Positions 18,224 through 26,406 of a stretch of 64,000 nucleotides of DNA are shown here, one piece after another (positions within the stretch are counted from its first letter, which is position 1; every line of letters starts with the position of its first letter). This stretch comes from Pseudoalteromonas phenolica. GTDB taxonomy: Bacteria; Pseudomonadota; Gammaproteobacteria; Enterobacterales; Alteromonadaceae. The notes below the pieces were generated by a model, which searched no databases, was not told the DNA's origin, and saw only the letters and a program-made list of their open reading frames with translations. The DNA lies in the NCBI RefSeq assembly GCF_005876835.1, contig NZ_PPSW01000024.1, positions 1-64,000 of the forward strand. The letters are read 5' to 3'. Both the position numbers and the translations under genes were made by a program.

Positions 18224-19375
18224 TTAAACTTCAACGGCTTGCATAGACTCGCTTTGATAGCATCCTAAAATACGCACAAATTGAGTATGATCTTTAAGCT
18301 CTTCTAAGGCATTTTGCACATGCTTTTCTGCCGTATTGGCAAGTAAGTCAACATAGAACACTTCTTCCCAAGGGTTGCCAGGCACAGGGCGTGATTCTAA
18401 CTTCACCATATTGATGTTATGGGCTTTGAAAACCATTAGTGCATCGGCCAATGAACCAACTTGCTGCTTGGTTGCCATAATCAGGCTTGTTTTGGTTGGG
18501 ATCTGAGTTGATACTTGCAATGCTTTACGCGCCACAACAATGAAGCGACTGTGGTTTTCTGTTTGATTGGCAAGTCCTGTTTTGATTACTTCTAGGCCGA
18601 CATTTTTACCGGCTTGTGCGGAGCCAATGGCAGCGCCATTTGGTGTTTCTGATGCTTGCTTTAAGGCACTTGATGTCGAATCACATGTTTCATGCAATAC
18701 ATTATCTAGTCCTTGAATGAAGCGGCTGCATTGCGCAAATGGCTGAGGGTGAGCAAAGATTTTTTGAATGTCGCTGAGTTCAGTACCTGGTGCTGCCAAT
18801 AAGCAATGTTCAACTGAGTGAGTTACTTCACCGACTATGGTGACTTGCGCGTGTTGAAGTAAGTCGAATACTTCGTTGATACTGCCTGAACTGGTGTTTT
18901 CAATTGGCAGCAGACCATAGTCAGCTTGGCCTTTCTCAACATGTTGAGTGATTTGTTCAAAGCTCTGGCAGCCCATTTCAACTAACTTACCAGGGCGGCG
19001 GCTGAAGTATTTATGACAAGCAAGTTGGCTATAAGAGCCTTGCCCGCCCAGATAAGCAACACGATGCGTGTCACTCAATGAATCGGGGTTCAGGCTCTTT
19101 TGTAATAACGCCTGTTGATTTAAAACTGAATCTTCTAAGATAGTTTGAAAAACACTGTTTACATAAAACGCATCAAGACCGAGCGATTTACCATAGTTAA
19201 TCAGTTTTTCTAGCAAAGCTTGTTCGCGCTCTTCGTCACGAACCGGTTTATTGTTCGCAATTTTATATTCCAAAACGCTATGGCTAATGCGACGGCGTTT
19301 TGCTAATAACACCATTAAGTCTGAATCGATTTCATTTATATCTTTGCGTAAAGCATTTAAAGTATTTTCTGTCAT
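18224..19375 (-). CDS. pheA: bifunctional chorismate mutase / prephenate dehydratase (P-protein)
   Basis: A 383-aa enzyme that makes phenylpyruvate from chorismate. It has a chorismate mutase domain (about 1-90, LNALRKDINEIDSDLMVLLAKRR) and a prephenate dehydratase domain (about 105-285, VAYLGGQGSYSQLAC, then DYGLLPIENTSSGSINEV). The C-terminal ACT domain (about 295-375, KTSLIMATKQQVGSLADAL and ESRPVPGNPWEEVFYVDL) is where phenylalanine normally inhibits. Expression is evidently controlled by attenuation: a Phe-rich leader ORF and alternative hairpins lie upstream (19396-19516). Confidence 0.97.
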   Translation of the reverse strand: MTENTLNALRKDINEIDSDLMVLLAKRRRISHSVLEYKIANNKPVRDEEREQALLEKLINYGKSLGLDAFYVNSVFQTILEDSVLNQQALLQKSLNPDSLSDTHRVAYLGGQGSYSQLACHKYFSRRPGKLVEMGCQSFEQITQHVEKGQADYGLLPIENTSSGSINEVFDLLQHAQVTIVGEVTHSVEHCLLAAPGTELSDIQKIFAHPQPFAQCSRFIQGLDNVLHETCDSTSSALKQASETPNGAAIGSAQAGKNVGLEVIKTGLANQTENHSRFIVVARKALQVSTQIPTKTSLIMATKQQVGSLADALMVFKAHNINMVKLESRPVPGNPWEEVFYVDLLANTAEKHVQNALEELKDHTQFVRILGCYQSESMQAVEV

Positions 19376-19395
19376 AGGTCCTCACTCCCAGCGGC

Positions 19396-19458
19396 AAAAA
19401 AAAACCTCCCAGTTGGGAGGCTTATCTATTCGTAATCACGCGCAAACAGGTAAGCCTC
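19396..19458 (-). promoter_or_regulatory. pheA transcription attenuator (terminator / antiterminator)
   Basis: On the minus strand the terminator is CCTCCC-AACT-GGGAGG followed by nine T's (plus-strand 19396-19420). An alternative stem pairs GAGGCTTA, directly after the leader stop codon (plus 19451-19458), with TAAGCCTC (plus 19417-19424), which overlaps the terminator's first arm. The two structures exclude each other. A ribosome stalled at the Phe codons of pheL would leave the first segment free and form the antiterminator; one that reaches the stop would cover it and allow termination. Confidence 0.88.
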
Positions 19459-19459
19459 T

Positions 19460-19516
19460 TCATCTAAAAAAGAAGCTAAAAAAGAAATAAGTTTTGCGAG
19501 TAATAGAATTTGTCAT
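19460..19516 (-). CDS. pheL: pheA operon leader peptide
   Basis: An 18-codon ORF with the sequence MTNSITRKTYFFFSFFFR, immediately followed by the antiterminator arm of the pheA attenuator. Six of 18 residues are Phe, arranged FFF-S-FFF, like E. coli PheL (FFFAFFF). The peptide itself needs no function; its translation senses charged tRNA-Phe. It was found by reading the minus strand upstream of pheA and is too short for normal ORF callers. I see no strong ribosome-binding site: TTAATTAAACA precedes the ATG. Confidence 0.88.
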   Translation of the reverse strand: MTNSITRKTYFFFSFFFR

Positions 19517-19721
19517 TGTTTAATTAAGAATTACTTAATAGATTGAATACATTATTAACACAGGGGGTAAGTGCATACAAGCACTACCTTAGTCTTTACT
19601 GGTAATTTTTTCTCATTTGTTGCGAGATTGTAGGCCCCTAACTTGGCGAAAAGGAAAACATTCTGATATATTGGGGAAACGATATCGATATAAAAATAAC
19701 AATTTTAATAAGGGTTTAGCA

Positions 19722-22682
19722 GTGGTCAATCGTCGACCCCCTTCAAGGTTTGGTTTTAATTCTTTAAGCGTCAAACTATCGATTTTAATTTCGGCGGTGT
19801 GTTTGGTTGCGGGAATTTTTGCTGCTGCTTTCATGTTAAAGTCAGAAGAAAAGCAGCTTGTATTTGAAGAATATGCAGATCTAAAGCGCTTTAGTACCCA
19901 AGTCATAAATCAATTCTCTAACTATCTTGAATTAAAAAAGAGTCTGTCTGAACAAACTGGTGCTGTTGTAACTAAACATCTTTTTTATGATGAACAGACC
20001 ATTCAAAATCATTCACCATCTCCAATACAATTTAGAGACGGTGCTTATCGAAGCACAGCGTCAAATGGTTTAACGGCTGCCTATTTTACCGGAGAGTCTT
20101 TAGATGAAGCGCATAAGCAGTTTTTTGCTCGCTCAGAAGCACTATGGGATATTATTGCGCCGCCGTTATTACAAGACTTTTTTAACTTTTACATGGTGAC
20201 GAACAATCAGTTTGTCAGAATATCTCCACCTAATACGCTATTGAACGCGGCCCCTAAAAAAGGCTTGTTCGATGGCCAAACTATTGCTCAACTTAAACAA
20301 GAGCTAAACCCGACACGAGAAGCGGTTTGGTCAAAAGTGCACTACGACGATGTATGGAGCAAATGGGTCATCAGTATTCTTGTGCCTCTGTACTTTGAAG
20401 AAGAATATCAAGGTTTCGTAGGGACAGATATTAGTATGGTAGACCTACTTAAGCACCTGCCAGTGCCAACTTCGAATCAGGGATACTTAATTTTTGATGG
20501 TCAGGGCAATATTCTTGCTGCGCCAAATCTACAAAAAATCTTTAATACGGGCTCTGCTATTAGTCGCAATGAATTAACGCCAGAACTTGCAAAGGTTGTT
20601 GATGATACATTGAAGTTAAAATTGCCAGATAGACAGTCAATCTTTGACTTAAAAGGTGAAACACATCTCATCAATGTTACTCAACTCACAGAGTTAGGTT
20701 GGTATGTTGGTATTTACAAAAAGCGTGATTCGGCGCTTGCTGCACTAGAAGAGCTAAAAGTTAAATTCTTTGGTTTATTTGTTTTATATGCGATGTTCGT
20801 TGCTCTCTTACTGCATCAAGTGCTTTATAAACTGGTGCTACAGCGTATAAATAATACGGTCAGTGCAGTAAAAGACTTTGGTCGAGGCCAATGGGATATG
20901 CCCGCAATGCCTAACAATAATGATGAAATTGGCCTCCTAAATGCCACTTTCAATGATATGGGTAAAGAAATTAAAACCTTAGTAACGGGTTTAAACAATA
21001 AAATTACTGAAAAAGAAATAGCGCAAAAAGCGGCTGATAGATTATCTAAAGCAGTTGAGTTCTCGGGTACTGCGGTGGTGATCACCAATGAGCATTTTCA
21101 AATCGAATACGTAAACCCCAAAATGCAAGAAATGACTGGCTACAATGAAGCACATTATGCCCGACAGCCTTTATTGAGCATTATTTCCAAAGAGATGTCG
21201 ATACTAATTGAAGATATAGACCTTGATTTGCGAAGTCGAAATTATTGGCGTGGTGATACCATACTCCAAGGAGTGACAAATGAACCGATTTGGGTGAGCT
21301 TGAGCATTTCTCCTATTCGTGATGAAAGCGGTCACATTTCAAGCTATGTGGCGTCAGCTCAAGATATCTCGTTTGTTAAAGAGAGTCAGCGTAAGATGGA
21401 GGAGTTGGCTTACTTTGATACCCTAACAGGCCTCGCCAACCGCACCTTCTTTAGAATGCAGTTGAAAAAGTCGATGGCATTGGCTGAACGCGGTCATTAC
21501 GCATTTGCGTTATTCTACTTTGACTTAGATGAATTTAAACGTATTAACGATACTTTGGGTCATGACGCAGGCGATCGCTTACTGGTGGAAGTAGCCGACC
21601 GACTTAAAACCCGTCTAAGAGCTGAAGATACGATAGCACGATTAGGTGGTGATGAATTTGCCGTACTGTTAAGTGGCATTGAGAAACGAGATAATGCGAT
21701 GGATGTGGCTCAGATGATCCAACGCACACTGAATGTGCCGATTAAACTTGGCAATAATGAAGTGATTGTCAGTGCCAGTATTGGTATTACGCTTGCGCCT
21801 TTTGACAGTAAAGAAGAAGAGCAATTACTTAAACACGCTGACTTAGCTATGTATGAGGCAAAGGCGAAAGGGCGAAACACGTTCCATTTCTATTCTCAAG
21901 AGTTAGATGAAGCAGCAAACGAGCGCTTGTATATAGAAAATGAACTGCGCTCGGCTATTCGCGAAAATCAATTCACTTTGCATTACCAACCACAAGTTGA
22001 TTACCGTAGTAATGAGGTGGTTGGGTATGAAGCCCTAATTCGTTGGGAGCATCCAGAGCAAGGACCTATCCCACCAAGTAAATTTATTCCAATAGCTGAA
22101 GCTACGGGTTTAATCGTTGAGCTGGGAGAGTGGGTACTCGAGGCAGCATGTCGCTTCTCGGTGAAGTTACAGCAGCAAGGCAAAGTTGGTAACATGTCAA
22201 TCAATCTGTCAGCGAGACAATTTAAAGACAGCAATATGAAACGCGTGTTGTCTGATGTGCTAGCTCGTACAAATATGCCACCTAAATTACTTCACCTTGA
22301 GCTGACTGAGAGTATGCTTATGGGAGATGTAGAAGCAGCAATTTCTCAGTTACACCAAATTAAGGCCTTAGGTGTTTCTTTATCTATTGATGACTTTGGT
22401 ACGGGCTATTCGTCTTTAAGTTATTTAAAACGCTTCCCAGTTGATATTCTTAAAGTAGATCGCTCATTTGTGAAAGATATTCCTGAAGACCCAAATGATA
22501 TGGAAATTACTGCTGCTATTATCGCGATGGCCCAAAAGCTTAATCTTGAGGTTGTTGCTGAAGGAGTTGAAACGAAAGAGCAAGTAGATTTCTTAGCGAA
22601 TAATAACTGTTATGTAGTACAAGGTTACTACTACAGCCCACCTATCCCTGAAGAAGCTGTTGAAGTCTTTAAAGTACAATAA
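19722..22682 (+). CDS. Cache-HAMP-PAS-GGDEF-EAL cyclic-di-GMP signalling protein
   Basis: A 986-aa membrane protein predicted to make and degrade cyclic di-GMP. Order: TM1 (about 18-40), periplasmic Cache-type sensor (about 41-345), TM2 (about 348-369), HAMP (about 370-420), PAS (about 440-550), GGDEF and EAL. The GGDEF motif is intact (642-646), with an RAED inhibitory site nine residues before it. The EAL motif is intact (YEALIRW, 769-775), with SIDDFGTGYSSL and VAEGVET metal and catalytic residues. I place the start at GTG 19722, with AAGGG upstream; the longest ORF (19617) would add 35 unusual residues. Both enzymatic domains look active; the net direction is unknown. Confidence 0.9.
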   Translation: MVNRRPPSRFGFNSLSVKLSILISAVCLVAGIFAAAFMLKSEEKQLVFEEYADLKRFSTQVINQFSNYLELKKSLSEQTGAVVTKHLFYDEQTIQNHSPSPIQFRDGAYRSTASNGLTAAYFTGESLDEAHKQFFARSEALWDIIAPPLLQDFFNFYMVTNNQFVRISPPNTLLNAAPKKGLFDGQTIAQLKQELNPTREAVWSKVHYDDVWSKWVISILVPLYFEEEYQGFVGTDISMVDLLKHLPVPTSNQGYLIFDGQGNILAAPNLQKIFNTGSAISRNELTPELAKVVDDTLKLKLPDRQSIFDLKGETHLINVTQLTELGWYVGIYKKRDSALAALEELKVKFFGLFVLYAMFVALLLHQVLYKLVLQRINNTVSAVKDFGRGQWDMPAMPNNNDEIGLLNATFNDMGKEIKTLVTGLNNKITEKEIAQKAADRLSKAVEFSGTAVVITNEHFQIEYVNPKMQEMTGYNEAHYARQPLLSIISKEMSILIEDIDLDLRSRNYWRGDTILQGVTNEPIWVSLSISPIRDESGHISSYVASAQDISFVKESQRKMEELAYFDTLTGLANRTFFRMQLKKSMALAERGHYAFALFYFDLDEFKRINDTLGHDAGDRLLVEVADRLKTRLRAEDTIARLGGDEFAVLLSGIEKRDNAMDVAQMIQRTLNVPIKLGNNEVIVSASIGITLAPFDSKEEEQLLKHADLAMYEAKAKGRNTFHFYSQELDEAANERLYIENELRSAIRENQFTLHYQPQVDYRSNEVVGYEALIRWEHPEQGPIPPSKFIPIAEATGLIVELGEWVLEAACRFSVKLQQQGKVGNMSINLSARQFKDSNMKRVLSDVLARTNMPPKLLHLELTESMLMGDVEAAISQLHQIKALGVSLSIDDFGTGYSSLSYLKRFPVDILKVDRSFVKDIPEDPNDMEITAAIIAMAQKLNLEVVAEGVETKEQVDFLANNNCYVVQGYYYSPPIPEEAVEVFKVQ

Positions 22683-22683
22683 C

Positions 22684-22705
22684 AAAAGGGGGTTATTAGC
22701 CCCCC
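22684..22705 (-). terminator. terminator overlapping the yciH stop codon
   Basis: On the minus strand G-run, GCTAATAA, CCCCC, then TTTTG; the yciH TAA lies in the loop. It also sits 2 bases past the GGDEF/EAL gene stop, so it may serve both. Confidence 0.75.
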
Positions 22706-23025
22706 GCAATTTTGACCTTGAACTTCATCGCTTCTAGTATTTGTTTAAGCTTGTCTCGGTCATCTCCCTGTATTTCAATGACGCCTTCTTTTACTGCACC
22801 GCCTTGACCCATTTTACTTTTTAGTGTTTTAGCGAGTTTCTTTAAATCATGCTCAGACGGGTCAATACCAACAACCAGCATCACGCCTTTCCCTTTACGG
22901 CCTTTAGTTTGCCTTTCAATGCGGACTGCCCCATCTTTAAATAGACGGACTTCAGGTTCATTGTTTTCGCTCTCAGGTTTAATTCGGCCAAATTCAGTTG
23001 AATAAACAAGATTATTTTCAGACAT
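22696..23025 (-). CDS. yciH: SUI1/eIF1-family translation initiation factor YciH
   Basis: A 109-aa protein of the SUI1 fold, homologous to eukaryotic eIF1. In bacteria it is thought to affect start-site fidelity or to inhibit translation under stress. The core motif RKGKGVMLVVGIDPSEHDLKKLAKTLKSKMGQGGAVKEG (about 41-80) and the final LKQILEAMKFKVKIAGG match the family. It is a monocistronic gene converging with the c-di-GMP gene. Confidence 0.92.
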   Translation of the reverse strand: MSENNLVYSTEFGRIKPESENNEPEVRLFKDGAVRIERQTKGRKGKGVMLVVGIDPSEHDLKKLAKTLKSKMGQGGAVKEGVIEIQGDDRDKLKQILEAMKFKVKIAGG

Positions 23026-23226
23026 TTTTCAGTGCTCTTTTGTTTCCATCCCTGAATAATAGCAGTTTCGTAGAGTGCATTGAACATATCTTGATAATGG
23101 TATGATTTTTATACATTTAAATAAATTTTGATAATAAGCTCGATATTTTTTGGCGATTATTTCTAAACAAGTTATATTTAAGAACAACGGATGAATAACA
23201 AATTCGAACCATATTAGGAGGTTATA

Positions 23227-23532
23227 ATGAGTTTGAGCAAGAGCGCTTCTGCCGATGGCAAAACGTTGACGATACAGATAAAAGGAAAGTTTGATTTCAA
23301 TTTGGTTCAGTCTTTCCGTCAAGCGTATGCTGAGGTAGATGGGCAAACGGATAAGGTGATTATCGATTTGCGAGAGACTGATTATATGGATAGTTCTGCC
23401 CTTGGTATGCTTTTAAATATGAAGAAAACGTTGGGTGAATCTGTGTCGAGTATTACAATTAGTAACTGTCGTCCTCAACTAAAGAAAATATTGCAAATCT
23501 CGCGTTTTGATAAAAAGTTTGATATTGACTGA
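23227..23532 (+). CDS. STAS-domain anti-sigma factor antagonist (CrsA/HsbA-like)
   Basis: A 101-aa single STAS domain. Family proteins bind an anti-sigma factor or another partner and are switched off by Ser phosphorylation; the site here is probably a Ser in YMDSSALGMLL (about 56-66). A very strong ribosome-binding site, AGGAGGT at 23216-23222, sits four bases before the ATG. The next gene, 18 bases downstream, encodes a response regulator with PP2C phosphatase and anti-sigma-like kinase domains, matching the partner-switch pair CrsA/CrsR of Shewanella or HsbA/HsbR of Pseudomonas. Its target is inferred only. Confidence 0.85.
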   Translation: MSLSKSASADGKTLTIQIKGKFDFNLVQSFRQAYAEVDGQTDKVIIDLRETDYMDSSALGMLLNMKKTLGESVSSITISNCRPQLKKILQISRFDKKFDID

Positions 23533-23550
23533 TTTAGATTAGACCCTACA

Positions 23551-25215
23551 TTGCGTATTTTAGTCGTTGATGACCAACCCTTAAATTGCACTTTGCTTAA
23601 AGCCATGCTCGAGCAACAAAATTATCTGGTCGAGCTTGCAAGCAACGGGCAACAAGCGCTTGAAAAGTTAAACGAGCACTCTATTGATATCGTTTTGCTT
23701 GATGTCATGATGCCTGTAATGGATGGTTTTGAAACGGCACCACTCATTAAGCAGAAAGCTGGGGATGTTTACTTACCGATTATCTTTATTACTGCGCTTG
23801 AAGATCACCAAAGTTTTGAAAAGTGTCTTGAGGTGGGTGGTGATGACTTTATCCACAAACCCTTCGATAAAATCATTCTCTCAGCCAAAATTAAAGCGCA
23901 TGCAAGAACTCGTCGTTTAAGCCAAGAAGCTAATAGGCAGAAGAAAGAACTCGAATACCATTATAATCAAACTGAGCGTGAGCATGAAATTGTGGAGCAC
24001 ATCTTTAGCAATGCGCTCTCGCAACAGAAAAGCTTTCCAAACATTTGTGACTTCCACCTATCCCCTGCGTCTATGTTTAATGGCGATATGTTCTTAATGG
24101 CACAGAGTCCGCTCGGTGGTTTCTATTGTCTGCTGGGGGATTTTACTGGTCATGGTTTAGCTGCTGCAGTAGGGGCTTTGCCAGCCTCTCGTATTTTCTA
24201 TGCGATGGTGGCTAAAGGCATGGCTGTGAGTGACATCGCTTATGAATTAAATAATGCACTGGCAGAGTTATTACCTGGTCATATGTTCTGTGCTGCAGCA
24301 ATCATAGAGTTAAGTGAGTCTGGTCGAAGTGTATCTGCTTGGCTTGGTGGCATACCTGATATTTATTTAATAGATAAAAGCGGTGCGGTAATTAAAACCC
24401 TTGAGTCACAGCATATGGCATTGGGTATTCTAGAAGCTGATGAGTTCGAGAGGAATATTGTTCATTTTGAGGTTAATGACGCTCACCGTCTTGTTATGGC
24501 AACAGATGGCATTGTCGAGACAGAAAGTAAACAAGGTGAAATGTTTGGTGAAGAGCGTTTAAAAGCGACGCTGGCAAGTAAATCAAATATCGGTACCGAA
24601 GATATTATTGCTCAAGTACATCAGTTCTCTGGTCACAGTGAGCAACAAGATGACTTGAGTATCGCAATTATAAATTGTGTTGCGAATCCGCTGATTATTA
24701 ATTCGGAGGTGAGCTACTCTCAGCTGCCATTTGACTTTCACGTTGTGCTAAACGCAGAACAAATGAAACGAAATGATCCCATTTTAGAATTAGTAAATAT
24801 GTTAAGTACGGTAGAAGGGGTTGATAATCACCGTTCAAATATTTTTCTTCTGCTTTCTGAAGCTTATAACAATGCATTAGATCATGGGGTGCTGGGGTTA
24901 GATTCAGACATCAAAAATCAAGAAGATGGATTTTTTATTTTCTATCAAATGCGTGAAGAAGCATTGGCAAAGTTGCAAGCAGCTCGGATCGAAATAAGTG
25001 CAAATTACGAACCTCAGCATCAACACATTAGATTTACCATTACTGACTCCGGCACTGGCTTTCATGTTAAAGAAGATAGCACAGCTTCTTTGTGTCAAGA
25101 GCATGGTAGAGGTGTTGGCTTACTAAACGAAATAGCTCATTCGGTGTCTTATAATGAAACTGGCAACTGTGTTGAGCTTATATACTCATTAAATAACAAC
25201 CCTTATATTTCTTGA
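23551..25215 (+). CDS. response regulator with PP2C phosphatase and anti-sigma kinase domains (CrsR/HsbR-like)
   Basis: A 554-aa three-domain regulator. The receiver domain (1-120) has phospho-acceptor Asp51 (VLLDVMMP). A SpoIIE-type PP2C phosphatase follows (about 160-380: NGDMF, GDFTGHGLAA, MATDGIVE, DDLSIAI). A C-terminal HATPase of the RsbW/SpoIIAB type follows (about 400-550: SEAYNNALDHG, ITDSGTGF, GRGVGLL). By analogy with CrsR it can both dephosphorylate and phosphorylate the adjacent STAS protein, thereby controlling an RpoS-like sigma factor. The start is TTG with no clear ribosome-binding site, in contrast to the strong one of the STAS gene, suggesting much lower expression. Confidence 0.87.
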   Translation: MRILVVDDQPLNCTLLKAMLEQQNYLVELASNGQQALEKLNEHSIDIVLLDVMMPVMDGFETAPLIKQKAGDVYLPIIFITALEDHQSFEKCLEVGGDDFIHKPFDKIILSAKIKAHARTRRLSQEANRQKKELEYHYNQTEREHEIVEHIFSNALSQQKSFPNICDFHLSPASMFNGDMFLMAQSPLGGFYCLLGDFTGHGLAAAVGALPASRIFYAMVAKGMAVSDIAYELNNALAELLPGHMFCAAAIIELSESGRSVSAWLGGIPDIYLIDKSGAVIKTLESQHMALGILEADEFERNIVHFEVNDAHRLVMATDGIVETESKQGEMFGEERLKATLASKSNIGTEDIIAQVHQFSGHSEQQDDLSIAIINCVANPLIINSEVSYSQLPFDFHVVLNAEQMKRNDPILELVNMLSTVEGVDNHRSNIFLLLSEAYNNALDHGVLGLDSDIKNQEDGFFIFYQMREEALAKLQAARIEISANYEPQHQHIRFTITDSGTGFHVKEDSTASLCQEHGRGVGLLNEIAHSVSYNETGNCVELIYSLNNNPYIS

Positions 25216-25446
25216 TTGAGTATTTAGGCGATTACTGAATAGTTTAATTTAAGTGTATAAAACTTTAGCTTAGAAAAAGTCATATCTCAAAGTCAAATAA
25301 CCCCTACCATAGCTAATATCGACCAAAAAATTTTTAACCGAAATTAAATCTTACTTCCGCAGGTCTTTAATGTTTCTTACTGAATTGGCTTTGTACCTTT
25401 GCAAAGCTAATTTTGTGTGTTAAGTTTCGGGTATCTGGATGTTTGG

Positions 25447-26124
25447 ATGGCTAAAATGATTTCTTCTTATCTTTCACTGTCGGGCGTAACTACATCGCCT
25501 TCACTTGTAGAACAAGTGCTAGCAGAATTAGATACATTTCTAAATTCTGAACAAGGCACTGCGGATGCGGTTTGGTCTTATTTGATCCCTGAATTAGGGG
25601 AAGGCGGAAGCTGTAGCTTATTTGGCCAACTACAAGATGCACCTTTTGAGTTAGAAAGCTACATCAACAATAACCAAGAAAATAAAGTGTTATTGGCAAA
25701 GCTGAATGCGATTGTGCAATTCGTTGTTGATAAAACACAGGTCGACTGGTTTGGTATATATGCAAATACCTTAACCCCTGAAGGTGAGCAGTTACTTAAA
25801 TTGGCTTATCACGGTGCACCAAGCCGTCCTTTATTCCCGCTTACAGAAGACTTTGCAAAGATAAGTAATAACGTACAAGTTGCCTTGTCTTCTAAAGGGC
25901 GAGTTGTGAATGATGTCGCTGAATATGTAGCACAAGGTGGTGAGTATTATACCTGTGATCCTAAAGTACAGTCTGAAGCATGTTTACCTATGTTTGATAA
26001 CATTTCAGGTTGCACAGGGATCATCGATGCCGAGGCGTTCTCAACTGGCATTTTTGATGAACAGGTGTTGGCAGTTTTAGTTGCCGCCTGTATTAGAATT
26101 CCTCAGTATTTACCGCGTTCGTAG
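25447..26124 (+). CDS. GAF-domain protein of unknown ligand
   Basis: A 225-aa soluble protein (from the ATG at 25447; the ORF extends to 25417 without a better start, and ATG 25456 is also possible). Residues about 75-220 read as a GAF domain: VDWFGIYANTLTPEGEQLLKLAYHGAPSR, then a loop with YYTCDPKVQSEACLPMFDNISGCTGIIDAE. The three Cys in this loop and the overall arrangement recall free-methionine-R-sulfoxide reductases, but their exact catalytic spacing was not confirmed. It stands alone between the CrsR-like gene and the aminotransferase gene. I do not assign a function. Confidence 0.7.
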   Translation: MAKMISSYLSLSGVTTSPSLVEQVLAELDTFLNSEQGTADAVWSYLIPELGEGGSCSLFGQLQDAPFELESYINNNQENKVLLAKLNAIVQFVVDKTQVDWFGIYANTLTPEGEQLLKLAYHGAPSRPLFPLTEDFAKISNNVQVALSSKGRVVNDVAEYVAQGGEYYTCDPKVQSEACLPMFDNISGCTGIIDAEAFSTGIFDEQVLAVLVAACIRIPQYLPRS

Positions 26125-26168
26125 CACTCGAGTTCTTAAAATTTTATGTTACTATTAACGCAGTTTTA

Positions 26169-26330
26169 ATATCAATTGCATTGAATTTATGTTCATTTCT
26201 TGCGACTGAAAAATGGTCAAAGAATGAGAAAGAAATGACGTGATATAGTTATTCTATATGAGAAGTTTCTGACGAAATTATTGGACCATTTAGCTCGCTA
26301 GAATGAACACTTAGTTGATAAAATTGATAT
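26169..26330. repeat. 162-bp imperfect fold-back repeat (MITE-like)
   Basis: The segment begins ATATCAATT and ends AATTGATAT, a perfect 9-bp terminal inverted repeat. The arms keep matching inwards: GTTCATT (26191-26197) with AATGAAC (26302-26308), and AAATGGTC (26211-26218) with GACCATTT (26284-26291). The centre is ATATAG-TTATT-CTATAT (26243-26259). It fills most of the space between the GAF gene and the aminotransferase gene and has no ORF. This is the form of a non-autonomous fold-back element; no clear target duplication is seen. Confidence 0.7.
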
Positions 26331-26342
26331 CACCCGGGTTAT

Positions 26343-26373
26343 GCCTTGTAAATACTCTGCGCGTTTATAAGGC
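26343..26373. repeat. inverted repeat before the aminotransferase gene
   Basis: GCCTTGTAAA / TTTATAAGGC (one G-T pair) around an 11-base loop, starting 64 bases before the ATG. It could be an operator or a 5' UTR hairpin. The half-site spacing does not fit a TyrR box. Confidence 0.4.
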
Positions 26374-26406
26374 ACACTGACAAATAACTAAATTAAGAGA
26401 TGACCT

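Noticed and set aside
26343..26373. possible TyrR box before the aminotransferase gene
   Set aside because: TGTAAA and TTTATA half-sites are 11 bases apart rather than six, so the TyrR consensus is not met; kept only as an inverted repeat.
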